In this document: positions 35,815 to 46,199 of the stretch, piece by piece
Position numbering within the stretch: position 1 is the stretch's first letter
Layout: each line of letters opens with the position of its first letter
Origin: Perilla frutescens
Taxonomy: Eukaryota > Streptophyta > Magnoliopsida > Lamiales > Lamiaceae
Direction of reading: 5' to 3'
DNA length: 64,000 bases
Assembly (NCBI GenBank): GCA_026008535.1
Contig: BRKX01000002.1
Span: 60,695,170 to 60,759,169 of the forward strand
Position numbers and translations under genes: made by a program
The notes under the pieces: model-generated
The model's database searches: none
The model's input: only the letters and a program-made list of their open reading frames with translations
What the model was told of the DNA's origin: nothing

Positions 35815-36536
35815 CTACTCCGATCCATCACTAATTAATTAATTAATTATGCAGACTGCCGTGGACTGGCTTTATGTCTACCCTCAAGGAATGGAGAAGA
35901 TCATCACCTACATAAAGGATAGATACAATAACACACCAATGTTCATCACGGAAAATGGTTCGTACATCGACCCCATACGTTCTAAATAAATTAATTAATT
36001 AATTATACCATCTATCCATCTTATAACTTCAAATTAAAGTAAATTAAGATGAAATTAATTATAAATTCAAATGTGATCTTACAGGTATTGGGCTTATGGA
36101 TGACCTAAATTCATCGCTTACTGATGATTTCAAAAGAGTGGAGTACATGAGTAGCTACTTTGATTCTTTGGCAACCGCGATAATGTATGTATATAATATA
36201 ATATTAATATTTGTCTCTGAAAAATAATGCATGCAAATATATTAATATATGTTTTTGGTCCAACTTGGTTTGGTTGTACATCATATACATGGTTACGTTA
36301 CGATGGTGTGATATAATTAATAATGTGTCCATTAAAATTGTAGGAATAGCAGTGCAGATGTTAGAGGGTATTTCGCGTGGTCGTTGCTGGACAACTTCGA
36401 ATGGCTTTCTGGATTTACCATAAGATTTGGACTCCACCACGTTGATTTTGACAACCTACACAGAACTCCAAAGTCCTCCGCGTCTTGGTATAAACAACTC
36501 ATTCAAACAGCAAGAGGCACCTTCCAGATATCTTAA
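25100..36536 (+). CDS. GH1 beta-glucosidase, 12 exons, 515 residues, secreted
   Basis: Exons: 25100-25276, 25529-25595, 25695-25753, 33532-33607, 33742-33816, 34832-34919, 35023-35254, 35331-35446, 35514-35775, 35855-35957, 36085-36184, 36344-36536 (sum 1548 nt). Residues 1-35 form a hydrophobic signal peptide. GH1 marks: FLFGTASSSYQYEGA, TLVHYDIPQ, the acid/base Glu in TLNEPN (about residue 206), the nucleophile Glu in FITENG (about 417), and DNFEWLSGF. It hydrolyses beta-glucosides. The motifs IFGEYPEEM and INHYTSFYSKDC recall the BGLU45-47 (monolignol glucoside) clade, which is an inference. Exon 8 start is chosen to keep frame. Intron 3 is 7.8 kb. The loop after YPPSH lacks the usual Cys-containing segment. 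Confidence 0.93.
26412..26688 (-). mobile_element. SINE with duplicated tRNA-like head, minus strand
   Basis: Seen on minus: GGATGGCCCGGTGGTGGAGT starts a tRNA-like head with B-box AGTTCGACCC. A second head copy follows 59 bp later (B-box AGTTCGACAC), then a body with TGCGCACCACGATAGCG and an A tail. The repeated block CTTGAGGTCAAA marks the period (plus 26581 and 26640). It is flanked by GACATT (26406-26411, 26689-26694). Confidence 0.75.
26695..26763 (-). mobile_element. 5'-truncated SINE fragment, same family
   Basis: Seen on minus: ACTCAGTGTGCACCACGGTA, then GCTGGGAGTTACCCTCGAC and an A-rich tail, closely matching the 3' body of the neighbouring SINE. The tRNA-like head is absent. Confidence 0.7.
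27132..27594. mobile_element. foldback-type MITE with arms of about 190 bp
   Basis: Seen: the left half (from 27132, GCCCTAAAAATCATGAATTTTG, AATTGACCTTCAATTCAA, CATCAATTTTTTAAA) is matched by the reverse complement of the right half (ending near 27594, with AATTGACCTATAATTCAA and CATCAATTTTTGAAA). The arms are diverged. No coding capacity. The target duplication was not settled. Confidence 0.65.
28026..29285. mobile_element. non-autonomous hAT element, 1260 bp
   Basis: Seen: it starts TAGGGATTGACAGTGG and the reverse complement of its end reads TAGGGATGACAATGG, giving short TIRs. An exact 8-bp duplication GTTCTAGA flanks it (28018-28025 and 29286-29293). An 8-bp TSD with a TAGGG-type TIR is the hAT signature. 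Subterminal regions are full of GGGTAC/GTACCC words, as expected for hAT transposase-binding motifs. No transposase is seen. Confidence 0.88.
29294..30320. other. intronic sequence without recognised element
   Basis: Part of the long beta-glucosidase intron. Moderately AT-rich, no domain in any frame, no terminal repeats noticed. A (TA)n run from about 30325 borders element C. Confidence 0.5.
30325..30390. repeat. (TA)n microsatellite bordering element C
   Basis: Seen directly: about 33 uninterrupted TA units. Similar TA runs border the right end of C and the left end of D (31520-31550). Confidence 0.95.
30391..31520. mobile_element. Element C: 1.1-kb non-autonomous element in intron 3
   Basis: Seen: it begins AGGGGTGGGGTTATATAAAA and ends GATCCATATCC between (TA)n runs. 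The ends share only a weak inverted match (TGAGAACAC and its complement). The 3' region 31290-31440 is homologous to the right part of element A (10330-10510: CTTAAATGAAAG, GAGCTTTAATTTAATAT), linking C to the A/B family. The interior has GCTAACGAAG and ATAAACCCTAAT words. Nearly identical to element D. Confidence 0.65.
31551..33138. mobile_element. Element D: truncated near-copy of C, split by an Emigrant-like insertion
   Basis: Seen: 31551-32066 and 32828-33138 are collinear with element C at high identity, and the match ends at AATCTGGGC (33138), so the right end is missing. The 761-bp gap relative to C is the insertion at 32067-32827. C and D lie side by side in the same orientation. Confidence 0.75.
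32067..32827. mobile_element. Emigrant/Lemi-type (pogo-like) element, 761 bp
   Basis: Seen: it starts CAGTAAAACCTCTATATAAG and its end reverse-complements to CAGTAAAATCTCTATACAG. TA is duplicated on both sides (32065-32066, 32828-32829). Emigrant MITEs of plants carry this CAGTAAAACCTCTATAAA-type TIR and target TA. Subterminal repeats TATAAGAATAACCTCT occur at both ends. No transposase frame is seen. Element C preserves the empty site. Confidence 0.88.
33139..33531. other. end of intron 3: (ACAT)n and (TA)n microsatellites
   Basis: Seen: ACAT repeats at about 33151-33176, a TA run at 33187-33205, and a longer TA run at 33351-33390. No gene. Confidence 0.8.
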
Positions 36537-37094
36537 TCTTCAAATTAATCACGCAACCTTGTATTTCAATTTTCAACTAAATGGATGGATTATTTTGAAT
36601 TATTTGAATTTAAAATCCACTTTTTTTATTTATATTTAAGATGGGTCTGCGCAAATTAAGATGCTCAATTGATTTCTAATTCATTATTTGTGCAAAGGTA
36701 TATTGATTTGTTCTTTCTTAAAATAAATACATTTTATTAGTGGTTAAAATAAATAAATTACTGTGAGTAGAAAGGCTAGTGCCTAGTGGTGTGGGTGCGT
36801 AGCCTTACTACTGTTGTGTCTACACAAGGACTGACTGTACAAGTGTATACCATAACCATTCTCCTAAAAAAGCAATACTTTTATATTTATTTATTTGTTT
36901 CTTTTAATCCTTTTATCAATTTAGAATCTAAAAAATATGCTTAACTATCAATTCAAAATCAAAAAGATGAAAACTATCTATTTGGATATGAATCTAAATA
37001 CTCTTAAATTATGTATTTTGATTCTAACTTATTTTTTAATTAATTTTCAATAAAAAATTGTGCATGACTTATCTATTAAATTTAATAAAAATAA
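36537..37094. other. 3' flank of the beta-glucosidase gene, no gene seen
   Basis: Contains the presumed 3' UTR. AATAAA-type words near 36724-36758 could serve polyadenylation, but none can be singled out. A stretch near 36776-36850 has a SINE-like look without a B-box. Confidence 0.4.
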
Positions 37095-38841
37095 TCTATA
37101 TCTATATATTATATAAAAAGAGAATAGTGGGGGTCATTTTGACAATTCACATTTTATTGCATGCGTTTGAAAAAAAAAATTGTTTAACACATGCATCTGT
37201 TGAAGAGTTGGGACGCCTCTGTTCTTGAAGAGTTTCGACAGTTTCAAAATCTATAAACACCCATTTTATTTGATAATTAACAACTATCACGGAAGAAAAC
37301 AAATTCCTCATACTCGAATCCTATTGTTGCTCCTATTGATTGAGGGAGGTGTTGTTGGCTCCATGGATGGTACTTTTCGATTTTATGATATTATAGGTAC
37401 AACTTCATATTAGTTTCTTGTCATACCTGTAGTGCTTCATATTAAAGCACGATTTTTTTACAGTTTTTTTACCGCCAAATTAAATTATAGGGTCCTTTTG
37501 AAACTGTATACTAATTGGTTCAATATATAACTGAATTCTTAATTTGTCCATATTATTCAATTGGAAACAGGAAACTAATGTGGTTGTTGTATCTATCTGA
37601 TCTTCTAGGCCGGCTGAAGAGTTCTGAGCGGTGAACTAGAGTTTACCACAGAATTGTCGTCGAGTTTGAGATTCCCATTTTGACAGTGTCGAGGTACATT
37701 GCACGGCGTCGTTGGAGGCAATAACGCTCCATTTTAGATATATATATATAACCACACACTTCTCTCTTTGATTGATTCATTGCGACTATGACTATTTTTA
37801 ATGCAGGATAATTTCTTGAAATTTAGTGTTAAGCTCAGTGGAGACCCATCTGAATTTGGAAAAGTTTTATGTTCTAAGAACTATTGCGGCAACTAAATGC
37901 ATGTCTTCATTCTTGCCCTTTTTTAGCAGCATCAAATACCTTTTTTTAATATTAATTGAAGTCATGGAGTTAGAAGTAAATTCAGTTGGAAATATTTTAT
38001 TTTTTCCAAAGCAACATGCATGCAACATGCTGAAATCTAGAATTTATTTGTAATATGTATTTCAGTTTTTAATATTTGTTCCAAATATTTGCAGTTTCTT
38101 TTTCAGAAGATTTGTTGTAAACATTAGTACTTTGCAAAGTTTTATAGGCCTGACCTGCATTTTTGTTATACAGATATGAGTTTTTGGAAGGGGAAAACCT
38201 GTGGAATTGGAAGATTTTTTAGCACACAATTTTAGGTTATCCAATTATCGGGACAACCAATCCTGGAAGTTATTTTTTTTATTAATTTATCAGCGTAATC
38301 ATGTAGAGAAATTGAATGTGATTGAATAAGAACATTTTTGCTTTCTTCTAGATGTGTTATGGTTGTAATTAAAATGGCAATTTTCAGTACTATGTTATCT
38401 TTCATTTTTTCAATTTCAAGAATATGCCCAACAATTATTTAGTACTGGGTTCATTAGGTTCTAAATACAAAAGAAATTATATAGGGTGTTACAGTATGTA
38501 TATCTCTCTAAAAGAAATTAACCAAATATTGTTTTATGTTATGTGTACATTAATTACACAGATAAATATGATTTTTATACCGAAAAAATGATACATAATC
38601 ATTTATTCAATTTATTAGAAAATATTCTTGGATAATATGTACGTGTTTGCGAATAAAATAATTTGTTATTAAACTAACAATATCGAATTCAAAAACTATT
38701 GCATTTACGATTTTTATTGAAAGAGATGTCAAAATACATACTATAATACGTATGCACCATGACATTTTCTTGAAAGCTTCTTATAAAAAATAATAATAAA
38801 ATAAAACATACTATCCCGTGCAATGTACGGATAATGCAGTA
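37095..38841 (+). mobile_element. probable non-autonomous Helitron
   Basis: Seen: a 5' start TCTATATCTATATATTATAT preceded by A, and near the right end a hairpin CCGTGCAATGTACGG (38816-38830) followed after about ten bases by AGTAGT. Plant Helitrons start with TC, insert between A and T, and end with a GC-rich hairpin about ten bases before CTRR. Here the final CTRR looks mutated. Interior frames have no recognised domain and no Rep/helicase is present. Confidence 0.45.
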
Positions 38842-39049
38842 GTTAAAAATAAAAGTCTAAATGGATAAAAGTGGACAAAAGTAAATAGTAATTAGGAAAA
38901 AACAACAACTTTTAAAAATAGGTAGTTTGTTAGACAATTTGTACTATAATAGATCTGGTCCCCACATCCAATGATTGACACATTCTACTTTTGTCAAACA
39001 TTAAATGCACTCTAACAGCTCCAAACCCTAATTCTAAAACGAAACCCTA

Positions 39050-40920
39050 ACAAAAGTGGACTCGATTAATTCTTAGTTTATAAAAGTGGACTCGATTAAT
39101 TCTTAGTTTACAAAAGTGGACTCGATTAATTATAAGTTGAGCCTCGATTTTATATTAAAAAATAATTTGCAGAAGTGGTCTCGAATATTTCACAAGAAGG
39201 CCTCGATTATGTTCATTTTTTTTAAAACTGACTCGATTATTTTTAAAATTTACAAAAGCATCGATTATTTTGTTTAAATTGTAAATGGGCCTCGATTAAT
39301 TATTTTGGCCTCGAATATGTTGATTTTTTTTAAAAAAAAATGACTCGATTATTTTTTAATTTTATAAAAGCATCGATTATTTTGTTTAAATTGTAAATGG
39401 GCCTCGATTAATTATTTTGACCTCGATTATGTTTTTTTTTTAACTACTGACTCGATTATTTTTTAAATTTACAAAAGCATCGATTATTTTTTTAAAATTG
39501 ACTCGATTATTTTTAAATGGGCCTCGATTATTTATTAAAAAATATATAGATTAATTTTAAGAGATTCTCGATTAATATCTTAACTAGCCACGATTAATGA
39601 ATGCATTTATTTCTTTTTTGTGTAACTAGTTTCAATAAATAAAAAGAAGGAAGGTAAATAGCTTCATTAAATGAAAAGAAAGAAAGGTAGGGGTGAATTT
39701 AATACATGTACAGGTTAGTAATGAAAAGAAGGGGAAGGTTGGACCCAATTAATGAAAAGAAGGGAAGGTAGGACCGAATTTAATACAATTTAATGCTTTG
39801 TGACGAGGTAGGTTAAATTTTTGAATAAATAGACGAGCTCACTATGCACAATACAATACAAATCTCCACTACAATACAAGATTTTATTCACACTACAAAA
39901 CAAAGCGACGAAGAAGAGCAAAAGTTGGGGAAATTTTTCGAAGCAAGGGAGCGAAAGACGAGATTTTTTTGAAGAAGAAAGTAGTGCACGAGCAACTTTC
40001 AAAGGTACGTTTTGTACTCTCCATTTTTTCCACTTATTTTGCAAATATTTATTGTTTTGATTATATATTGCATGTGTTGTTAGATTTAATTTAAAAATAG
40101 ACGATGTAGAGATTTGCATGTCATACCCTTTAATCTTTTTATATTTTGAAGAATTGCATGTGGTAGACTATAAATCTTGGCTATTAGAATTATTCGAGGC
40201 TATTTTAGAATTCATGGAGATTTTATTTAGAATTAATCGAGACTTATAGAATTAATGGAGGCTATTTCAAATTTAATCGGGGCAATTTTTATAATTAATC
40301 GAGGCTAATTTTTAAATAATCGAGTAACACTTAATATAATCGAGGGCTTTGTAAAAAACACTTCAATATTTTTTATAACTTATTCGAGGAACACTAATAT
40401 AATCGAGGAACACTTCAATATTTTTTATAACTTAATCGAGGAACACTTAAATATAATCGAGGCTATTATAAATAATTAGAGGTTAATTTAAAGTTAATCG
40501 AGGCTGCATCGATTAATCGATGAACACTTGAATTAATCGAGGAACCATGAATTAATCGAGGAACACTTGAATTAATCGATGTCTTCCTCGATTAATATTA
40601 AATTAATCAATCAATTTTTTTGAATTAATTTTTTTGAATTAATCGATGCTTTAATGCTTTCCTCGATTAATATAAAGTAATCGATTGCTTCTATTGAATT
40701 AATCGATGCTTTAATGTTTTTTTTCTTAAATTAATCGATTAGGTTTAATAATATTCATCGATTAATCCAGGGCTACTATAAATAATATAGAGGTTAATTT
40801 TAGAGGCTATTATAATTTAATCGAGGCTATTACAACTTAATCGAGTCTTGAAATTAATATAATTAATCGATGCTATTTAATAGAGGTAATCAATGCTATT
40901 TGAACTATTAATCGTGCATT
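39050..40920. repeat. left ATCGATTA-rich repeat region of the Ulp1-MULE
   Basis: Seen: dozens of CTCGATTA, AATCGAGG and ATCGATTA words. An imperfect repeat of GGACTCGATTAATTCTTAGT occurs at 39058 and nearby, and a block of about 120 bp with AAATGGGCCTCGATTA recurs between 39240 and 39540. The stretch 39840-40002 is different: it lacks these words and ends in a GTACGT donor-like site, so it may be a 5' non-coding exon, with 40003-41206 as its intron. Confidence 0.75.
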
Positions 40921-41206
40921 CTTTTTAAATTTAATCCCTTATATTTGAACTTTATTATTTTATCCATTTTTCCAGTTCAATTTTACTTAATTGTTTTAGT
41001 TAGTATTAATGGTCACATCTTTAAGGATTTAATATGTTTTAGGGTTTTAGGGTTTGAATGGTGGCTTTCTAGAGAAAAGGTTTTAGGGTTTTAGGGTTTG
41101 AATCGTGGCTTTCTAGAGAAAATGTTTTTGGGTTTTAGGGTTTTATAGCGTTTAGGTTTTAATAGAGTTTAGGGTTTAATCACATAGCATTGTTTATAAA
41201 TTGCAG

Positions 41207-41901
41207 ATGGTTAGGCGCCGCATTATTGTATGACACAGTGGACGATGGGAGGCCGTGCGGCCCACTACATTAGCAACTTTATGGAAAGTCGAGGTTGGGA
41301 GGGAGGTCTACATGGTCGATCTTCAGAACCGGACATGTGACTGTCGTGAGTTCGAGCTGGACTTGATCCCCTGCTCTCATGCAGCAGCGGTCATCTGGTA
41401 CGACATTTAAATCTCTATTTGTTTTTATTTTTTTACATGTACCTAATTGAGTGTGTTTATTTTCCCTTTCGCAGTTGTACCGGGGCGGCTATATATGATT
41501 ATGTGGACAGGTGTTACAAGGTGGAGAGCTTGGTCGGTATGTATAACTCGGTCATCAGGGGTCTGCCTCATCTAGAACAATGGATTATGCCCGATGCGTT
41601 TGGTTCACGAGTGGTTTTGGCGCCAGAGATCAGATGACGTGCTGGGTGTCCATCTACATCCAGAGCTCGAGCCCCGTTTGAGGCCTCATCCAGTGCACGG
41701 AGGCAGTTTTGCACTAGATGCCATGGATAGGGGCACAACAGGCGTGTATGCACAGCCTATTTACCCATTGGCGGTGTTGATCTGAATTCACTGCCCGAAG
41801 ATGTTCCGCGGAGAAGGGCGCCGAAGAAGTGTGGCATTTGCGGTAGTACGGAGCATACGCGTCCTAGATGTCCTATTCGATTGTCAGTGGATGAGCATTA
41901 G
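41207..41901 (+). pseudogene. MULE transposase C-terminal part: SWIM finger and CCHC knuckle
   Basis: Seen: exon 41207-41397 and exon 41475-41901 join in frame across a short GT-AG intron. The SWIM finger is CDCREFELDLIPCSHAAAV (CXC...CXH). It is followed by YDYVDRCYKVESLVGMYNSV, typical of plant mudrA-type transposases downstream of SWIM, and near the end by a knuckle CGICGSTEHTRPRCP. A degraded earlier knuckle (FCTRCHG then a stop) precedes it. In-frame stops: TGA after RRRIIV, TGA after APEIR, and TAG after CHG. The DDE transposase core expected upstream is missing. Not functional as transposase. Confidence 0.8.
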
Positions 41902-42054
41902 TCGATTAAATTAAGTTGTTTTTTGAACCCTTTTGTTGACGGGACAACACATTTTGTCACGAAAAACATTAATCAAGAAAAACATTTACATTGATCAAGT
42001 TCAAGTACAAAATCAACAAAAACAACACATAAGTCAATATTGTAATGTCAACAT

Positions 42055-44109
42055 CTACAAGCTAGGCCTCTTAATGTAAGTCAATGAATATATCTGAGCC
42101 CTTATAATCCTCCGATACGCATGTACTCCCTCCTCCGACAATCCGGGCGGAAGTCCTACACCCAAAAGCCGATCCATGTACATGCAGACATATACTCCAC
42201 AGCTCGTGCCATCCGTCTGCACGTACTGGTCCGGTATAGTCTTGTCCAGGGTCATCGCAAAAGCACATCGGGACGGCATCTGACGACCTTCCCAAAATCC
42301 GGCACATATGAGTAGGCGTGGAAGTAGGCGGAGTAGGGGCATCAACTCTCTATCTCGCCTCTCGTACTGGACGCGGTTGGTCGGATCGTCCATCTGAAAT
42401 AGAAATGAGTCGTACAACTCTACGACCCAGTCAGAAAAACGGATACGAACCACTACCCAGTGCTCATTTGCGACGTCACATACCACGATCGCCTACAACA
42501 TAAGATCGGGATCATATCAAGATTAATGTCAGCAAATAACGTATGATAATATATCATTTTCTTGTAAAGCTCACTTACATAATCACGCCTCATCCATGGC
42601 ACCTGATACCGCCGATCCCTGCCCTGGATCCGATGTATCAGTCCCTCTGCAAGTCTCCACCGCTGGTAGTCATCGTCACCGTATGCAAGTGTGCACTCCG
42701 GGTCAAGAGGATGCAGTCTCTTCCATGCTGCAACGAGGGCCTCCTGCAAAAAAAAATTACGATTAAGCGTGTTGTAAGAAAAAAGACAAACTATTTTCAA
42801 ATAAGTACTTGAACTCACATATAGACCAGTAGTAGCCACCGTTGCCGATCTCCAGGCTCAGTATGATCTGGCTCGTCCCTCAATGCCCCGTTAGTCGAGG
42901 GTCGACTGGTCGCCTGACAGCCCGTCTGTGGTGTCCGAGCAGCTCTGGAGCCTCGGACTGATGGGGGGACAACCTCCTCTGCCGATGTGGAACAACAAGT
43001 TGCCACATTTGCAAGCATCTTCTTCTTGTTCCCGGATCGAGCGGGAACAAATCTCACGCTCTGAGCTCCAGGGTCCAACTGCAAGCTCATGTAATATGAA
43101 GTTGTCGTCTCCTCGGGAGATGGCACCAACGTAACCACACGTGACGGTATGGAATTAATAATAATATCATTAAGATGAATTAACAAATATAAATCGAAGA
43201 TTCTAAATATATCGAGAAACATCAAAATGTACCACTCGCTGTAATAAGGTGGCTGGGTCGGTGGCAGGGAGTCTGAATGTCCACCTCAAAACATTGAGGC
43301 ACAGTGAGCTGTCCACTATGCACACCAGCCTCACTAGCCAACTCCGGAATCACCTCACAAGTCCATACCTGTAAAGTGGATTAATGGATTAGTTACGTAT
43401 TCACTTGATTTCAACTAATTTAGAACAATTAAATTTAAACTAATTATCTGGAGTGCCCAAATCGGCCCGTAAAAATGATATTGTCCCGATCATTTCCTGT
43501 CCATAGCCTCTCGAGTCCTGGGGACGAGGCCAATGTATTGCATCAACGACTGGTAAGAATATGCACCCCATAGAAATGAGTTCCATCGCTCCACATCCTC
43601 CGCTAGCGCCCACACCCGTGGATCCACGTACCGGTACTGATCTAGGCACAGAATCATTCGGTATACGAACAATATGTTCGCAACCTTCACATAATCCGCA
43701 GCATCTCTGGCCATCCCCTGCTCTTTGAACCTTTCCTCCATCTGTTTGATTGTCGTACGCTTCCCTTCGAATAAACGGTGGTACACAGATCTCGATGGAA
43801 CAATGTGATCGCCATGAGGATCGAATGTCGAGCTGCCGAATCGTAAACCTGACACAAGGCGTACTCACTCGGACCGAACCGCAGCTGGGAGTGATGAATG
43901 TGAAACCATGCCTCCCGCCCCACACGTGCACGATCCGGCGCGTGCACCTCGAACGTCATCAGCGCGTGTATGACCCTCTTCTGGACGTCACCACCTCTGT
44001 AGTCCAGAAAATATCCGAAACAACCTGATCTGAATAGTCGGACGGCGTCACCACCAATCGCGAGCAGTGTGTCTCTAATTGTGTCAATAACACCTAGGAT
44101 GGCGTACAC
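42055..44109 (-). pseudogene. DUF1985-Ulp1 (C48 cysteine protease) gene carried by the MULE
   Basis: Seen on minus: a DUF1985-like N-terminal half at 44109-43490 (AVRLFRSGCFGYFLDYRG, then LRFGPSEYAL), shifted in frame near 43855 into GLRFGSSTFDPHGDHIVPS. A further exon at about 43372-43225 (WTCEVIPELASEAG) and a variable Ser/Pro linker (43225-42820) follow. The Ulp1 domain spans exons 42743-42579 and 42492-42055 with the C48 catalytic set: His in NEHWVVV, Asp in VELYDSF, Cys in DGTSCGVYVC. Family role: cleavage of SUMO or a SUMO-like tag. The Ulp1 domain itself looks intact. The frameshift in DUF1985 argues for a pseudogene, unless an intron removes it. Confidence 0.75.
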
Positions 44110-44159
44110 AACGACCGAGGTCTTCCGGCTCCGTAACGGCAGTCTAACCCAATCAATCT

Positions 44160-44650
44160 AACAATTATTAATCAATTAGTTTTTTTTTAATTATTAATCG
44201 ATTAGTTTTAATTAAACTATTACTCGATTAGTTTTTTTTAAAATTATTAATCGATTAGTTTATTTTTAATTAAAGTACTAATCGATTAGTCTTTTTTAAA
44301 ATTATTAATCGATTAGTTTGTTTTTTATTAAACTACTAATCGATTAGTTTTTTTAAAATTATTAATCGATTAGTTTTTTTTAATTATTAATCGATTAGTT
44401 TTTTTTAATTATTAATCGATTAGTTTTTTTTAATTATTAATCGATTAGTTTTAATTAAACTATTAATCGATTAGTTTTTTTTTAAAATTATCAATCGATT
44501 AGTTTGTTTTTAATTAAAGTACTAATCGATTAGTTTTTTTAAAAATTATTAATCGATTAGTTTGTTTTTAATTAAAGTACTAATCGAATAGTTTTTTTTT
44601 TAAAAACTATTAATCGATTAGTTTGTTTTTTATTAAACTACTAATCGATT
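44160..44650. repeat. tandem TTAATCGATTAGTTTTTTTT array
   Basis: Seen: about fifteen copies of a 25-60-bp unit built on ATTAATCGATTAGTTT, with TTTTTAATTAAAGTACTAAT variants. TAATCGATTA is itself a palindrome. It lies upstream (5') of the DUF1985-Ulp1 gene. Confidence 0.9.
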
Positions 44651-45600
44651 AGATTTGTTTAGTCTATTAGGTTTTTTTAAACTAGCCATTACTTTTTTAA
44701 AAATATTAATAGAGGCAATTAATCGATTAGTTTCTTTTTAAATTAATCGATTATTTTTTTTAATTAATTGAGTTACATTATATATTAATTAATTAGTCTT
44801 AAATTAATAGAGGCAATTAATCGATTAGTTTTATTTAGGCTATTAGGTTTTTCTTTTTTAAAATAATCGATTTGATTGTTTTTTCAATTAGATATTCATC
44901 GATTAATATATATATTAATCGATTAGATTTGTTTAGTCTATTAGGTTTTTTTAAACTAGCCATTACTTGTTTTTTAAAATATTAATAGAGGCAATTAATC
45001 GATTAGTTTCTTTTTAAATTAATCGATTAATTTTTTTAATTAATCGAGTTACATTATATATTAATCGATTAGTCTTAAATTAATAGAGGCGATTAATCGA
45101 TTAGCTTTATTTAGGCTATTAGGTTTTTCTTTTTTAAAATAATCGATTAGATTGTTTTTTCAATTAGATATTCATCGATTAATATATATATTAATTGATT
45201 AGATTTGTTTAGTCTATTAGGTTTTTTTTAAACTAGCCATTACTTTTTTTTTAAATATTAATAGAGGCAATTAATCGATTAATTTCTTTTTAAATTAATC
45301 GATTAATTTTTTTAATTAATCTATTTACATTATATATTAATCGATTAGTCTTAAATTAATAGAGGCAATTAATCGATTAGTTTTATTTAGGCTATTAGGT
45401 TTTTCTTTTTTAAAATAATCGATTAGATTGTTTTTTCAATTAGATATTCATCGATTAATATATATATTAATCGATTAGATTTGTTTAGTCTATTATGTTT
45501 TTTTAAACTAGCCATTACTTTTTTTTAAATATTAATAGAAGCAATTAATCGATTAGTTTTATTTAGGCTATTAGGTTTTTGTTTTTTTAAACTAATCGAT
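44641..45600. repeat. about 3.3 tandem copies of a 275-bp unit
   Basis: Seen: the anchor AGATTTGTTTAGTCTATTA begins at 44651, 44925, 45201 and 45477, periods 274, 276 and 276. Each unit includes AACTAGCCATTACTT and several ATCGATTA palindromes. Copies differ by only a few bases. Confidence 0.92.
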
Positions 45601-46199
45601 TAGTTTTTTTTAGACTTAATCGATTTACATTATATATTCCTCGATTTGTATGAAATTTTTTCGATTTAAATTAAATATTAATCCATCTCGATTACTCTTA
45701 AATTAATCGATTAGTCTTAAATTAATCGATTAATTTTTTTTAATTTAATGGAGGAAGGCCTCGATTTGGTTTAAAATCGAGGAAGGCCTCAATTTGTATT
45801 AAATTAATCTAGGCCTTCCTCGATTTTTTTTTTAAATTAAGGTTCCTCGATTAATTAAGGTTCATTGATTAGTCTAATGAAGGTCATCGATTGATTTAAA
45901 ACATAATAGCATCGGTTAGTCCACAATTAGTTTCTAACAAGCATCGATTAATATCAAACAACCAACCATTAGATTCATAAAATCATAATAGCATCGGTTA
46001 GTCCACAATTAGTTTCTAATCGATTAATATCAAACAATCAACCATTAGTTTCATAAAAGCATAATAGCATCGACTAATTAGTTTCATAAAAGCAAAAGAG
46101 CATCGGCTAACATGAATATCATCGGCTAATTAGTTTCATAAAATCATAATAGCATCGATTAACACAAACATTCATAAAACGTGCCAAAAAAACGTGAGT

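Noticed and set aside
36776..36860. SINE-like stretch (GCCTAGTGGTGTGGGTGCGTAG)
   Set aside because: There is an A-box-like word but no B-box, no tail and no target duplication, so it is not called.
37225..37413. 62-residue plus-strand frame within the probable Helitron
   Set aside because: No recognised domain, and composition is like its AT-rich surroundings. Not called as captured gene.
44160..45600. CRISPR-like regularly spaced repeats
   Set aside because: This is a plant nuclear tandem array with no spacer-repeat layout of the CRISPR kind.
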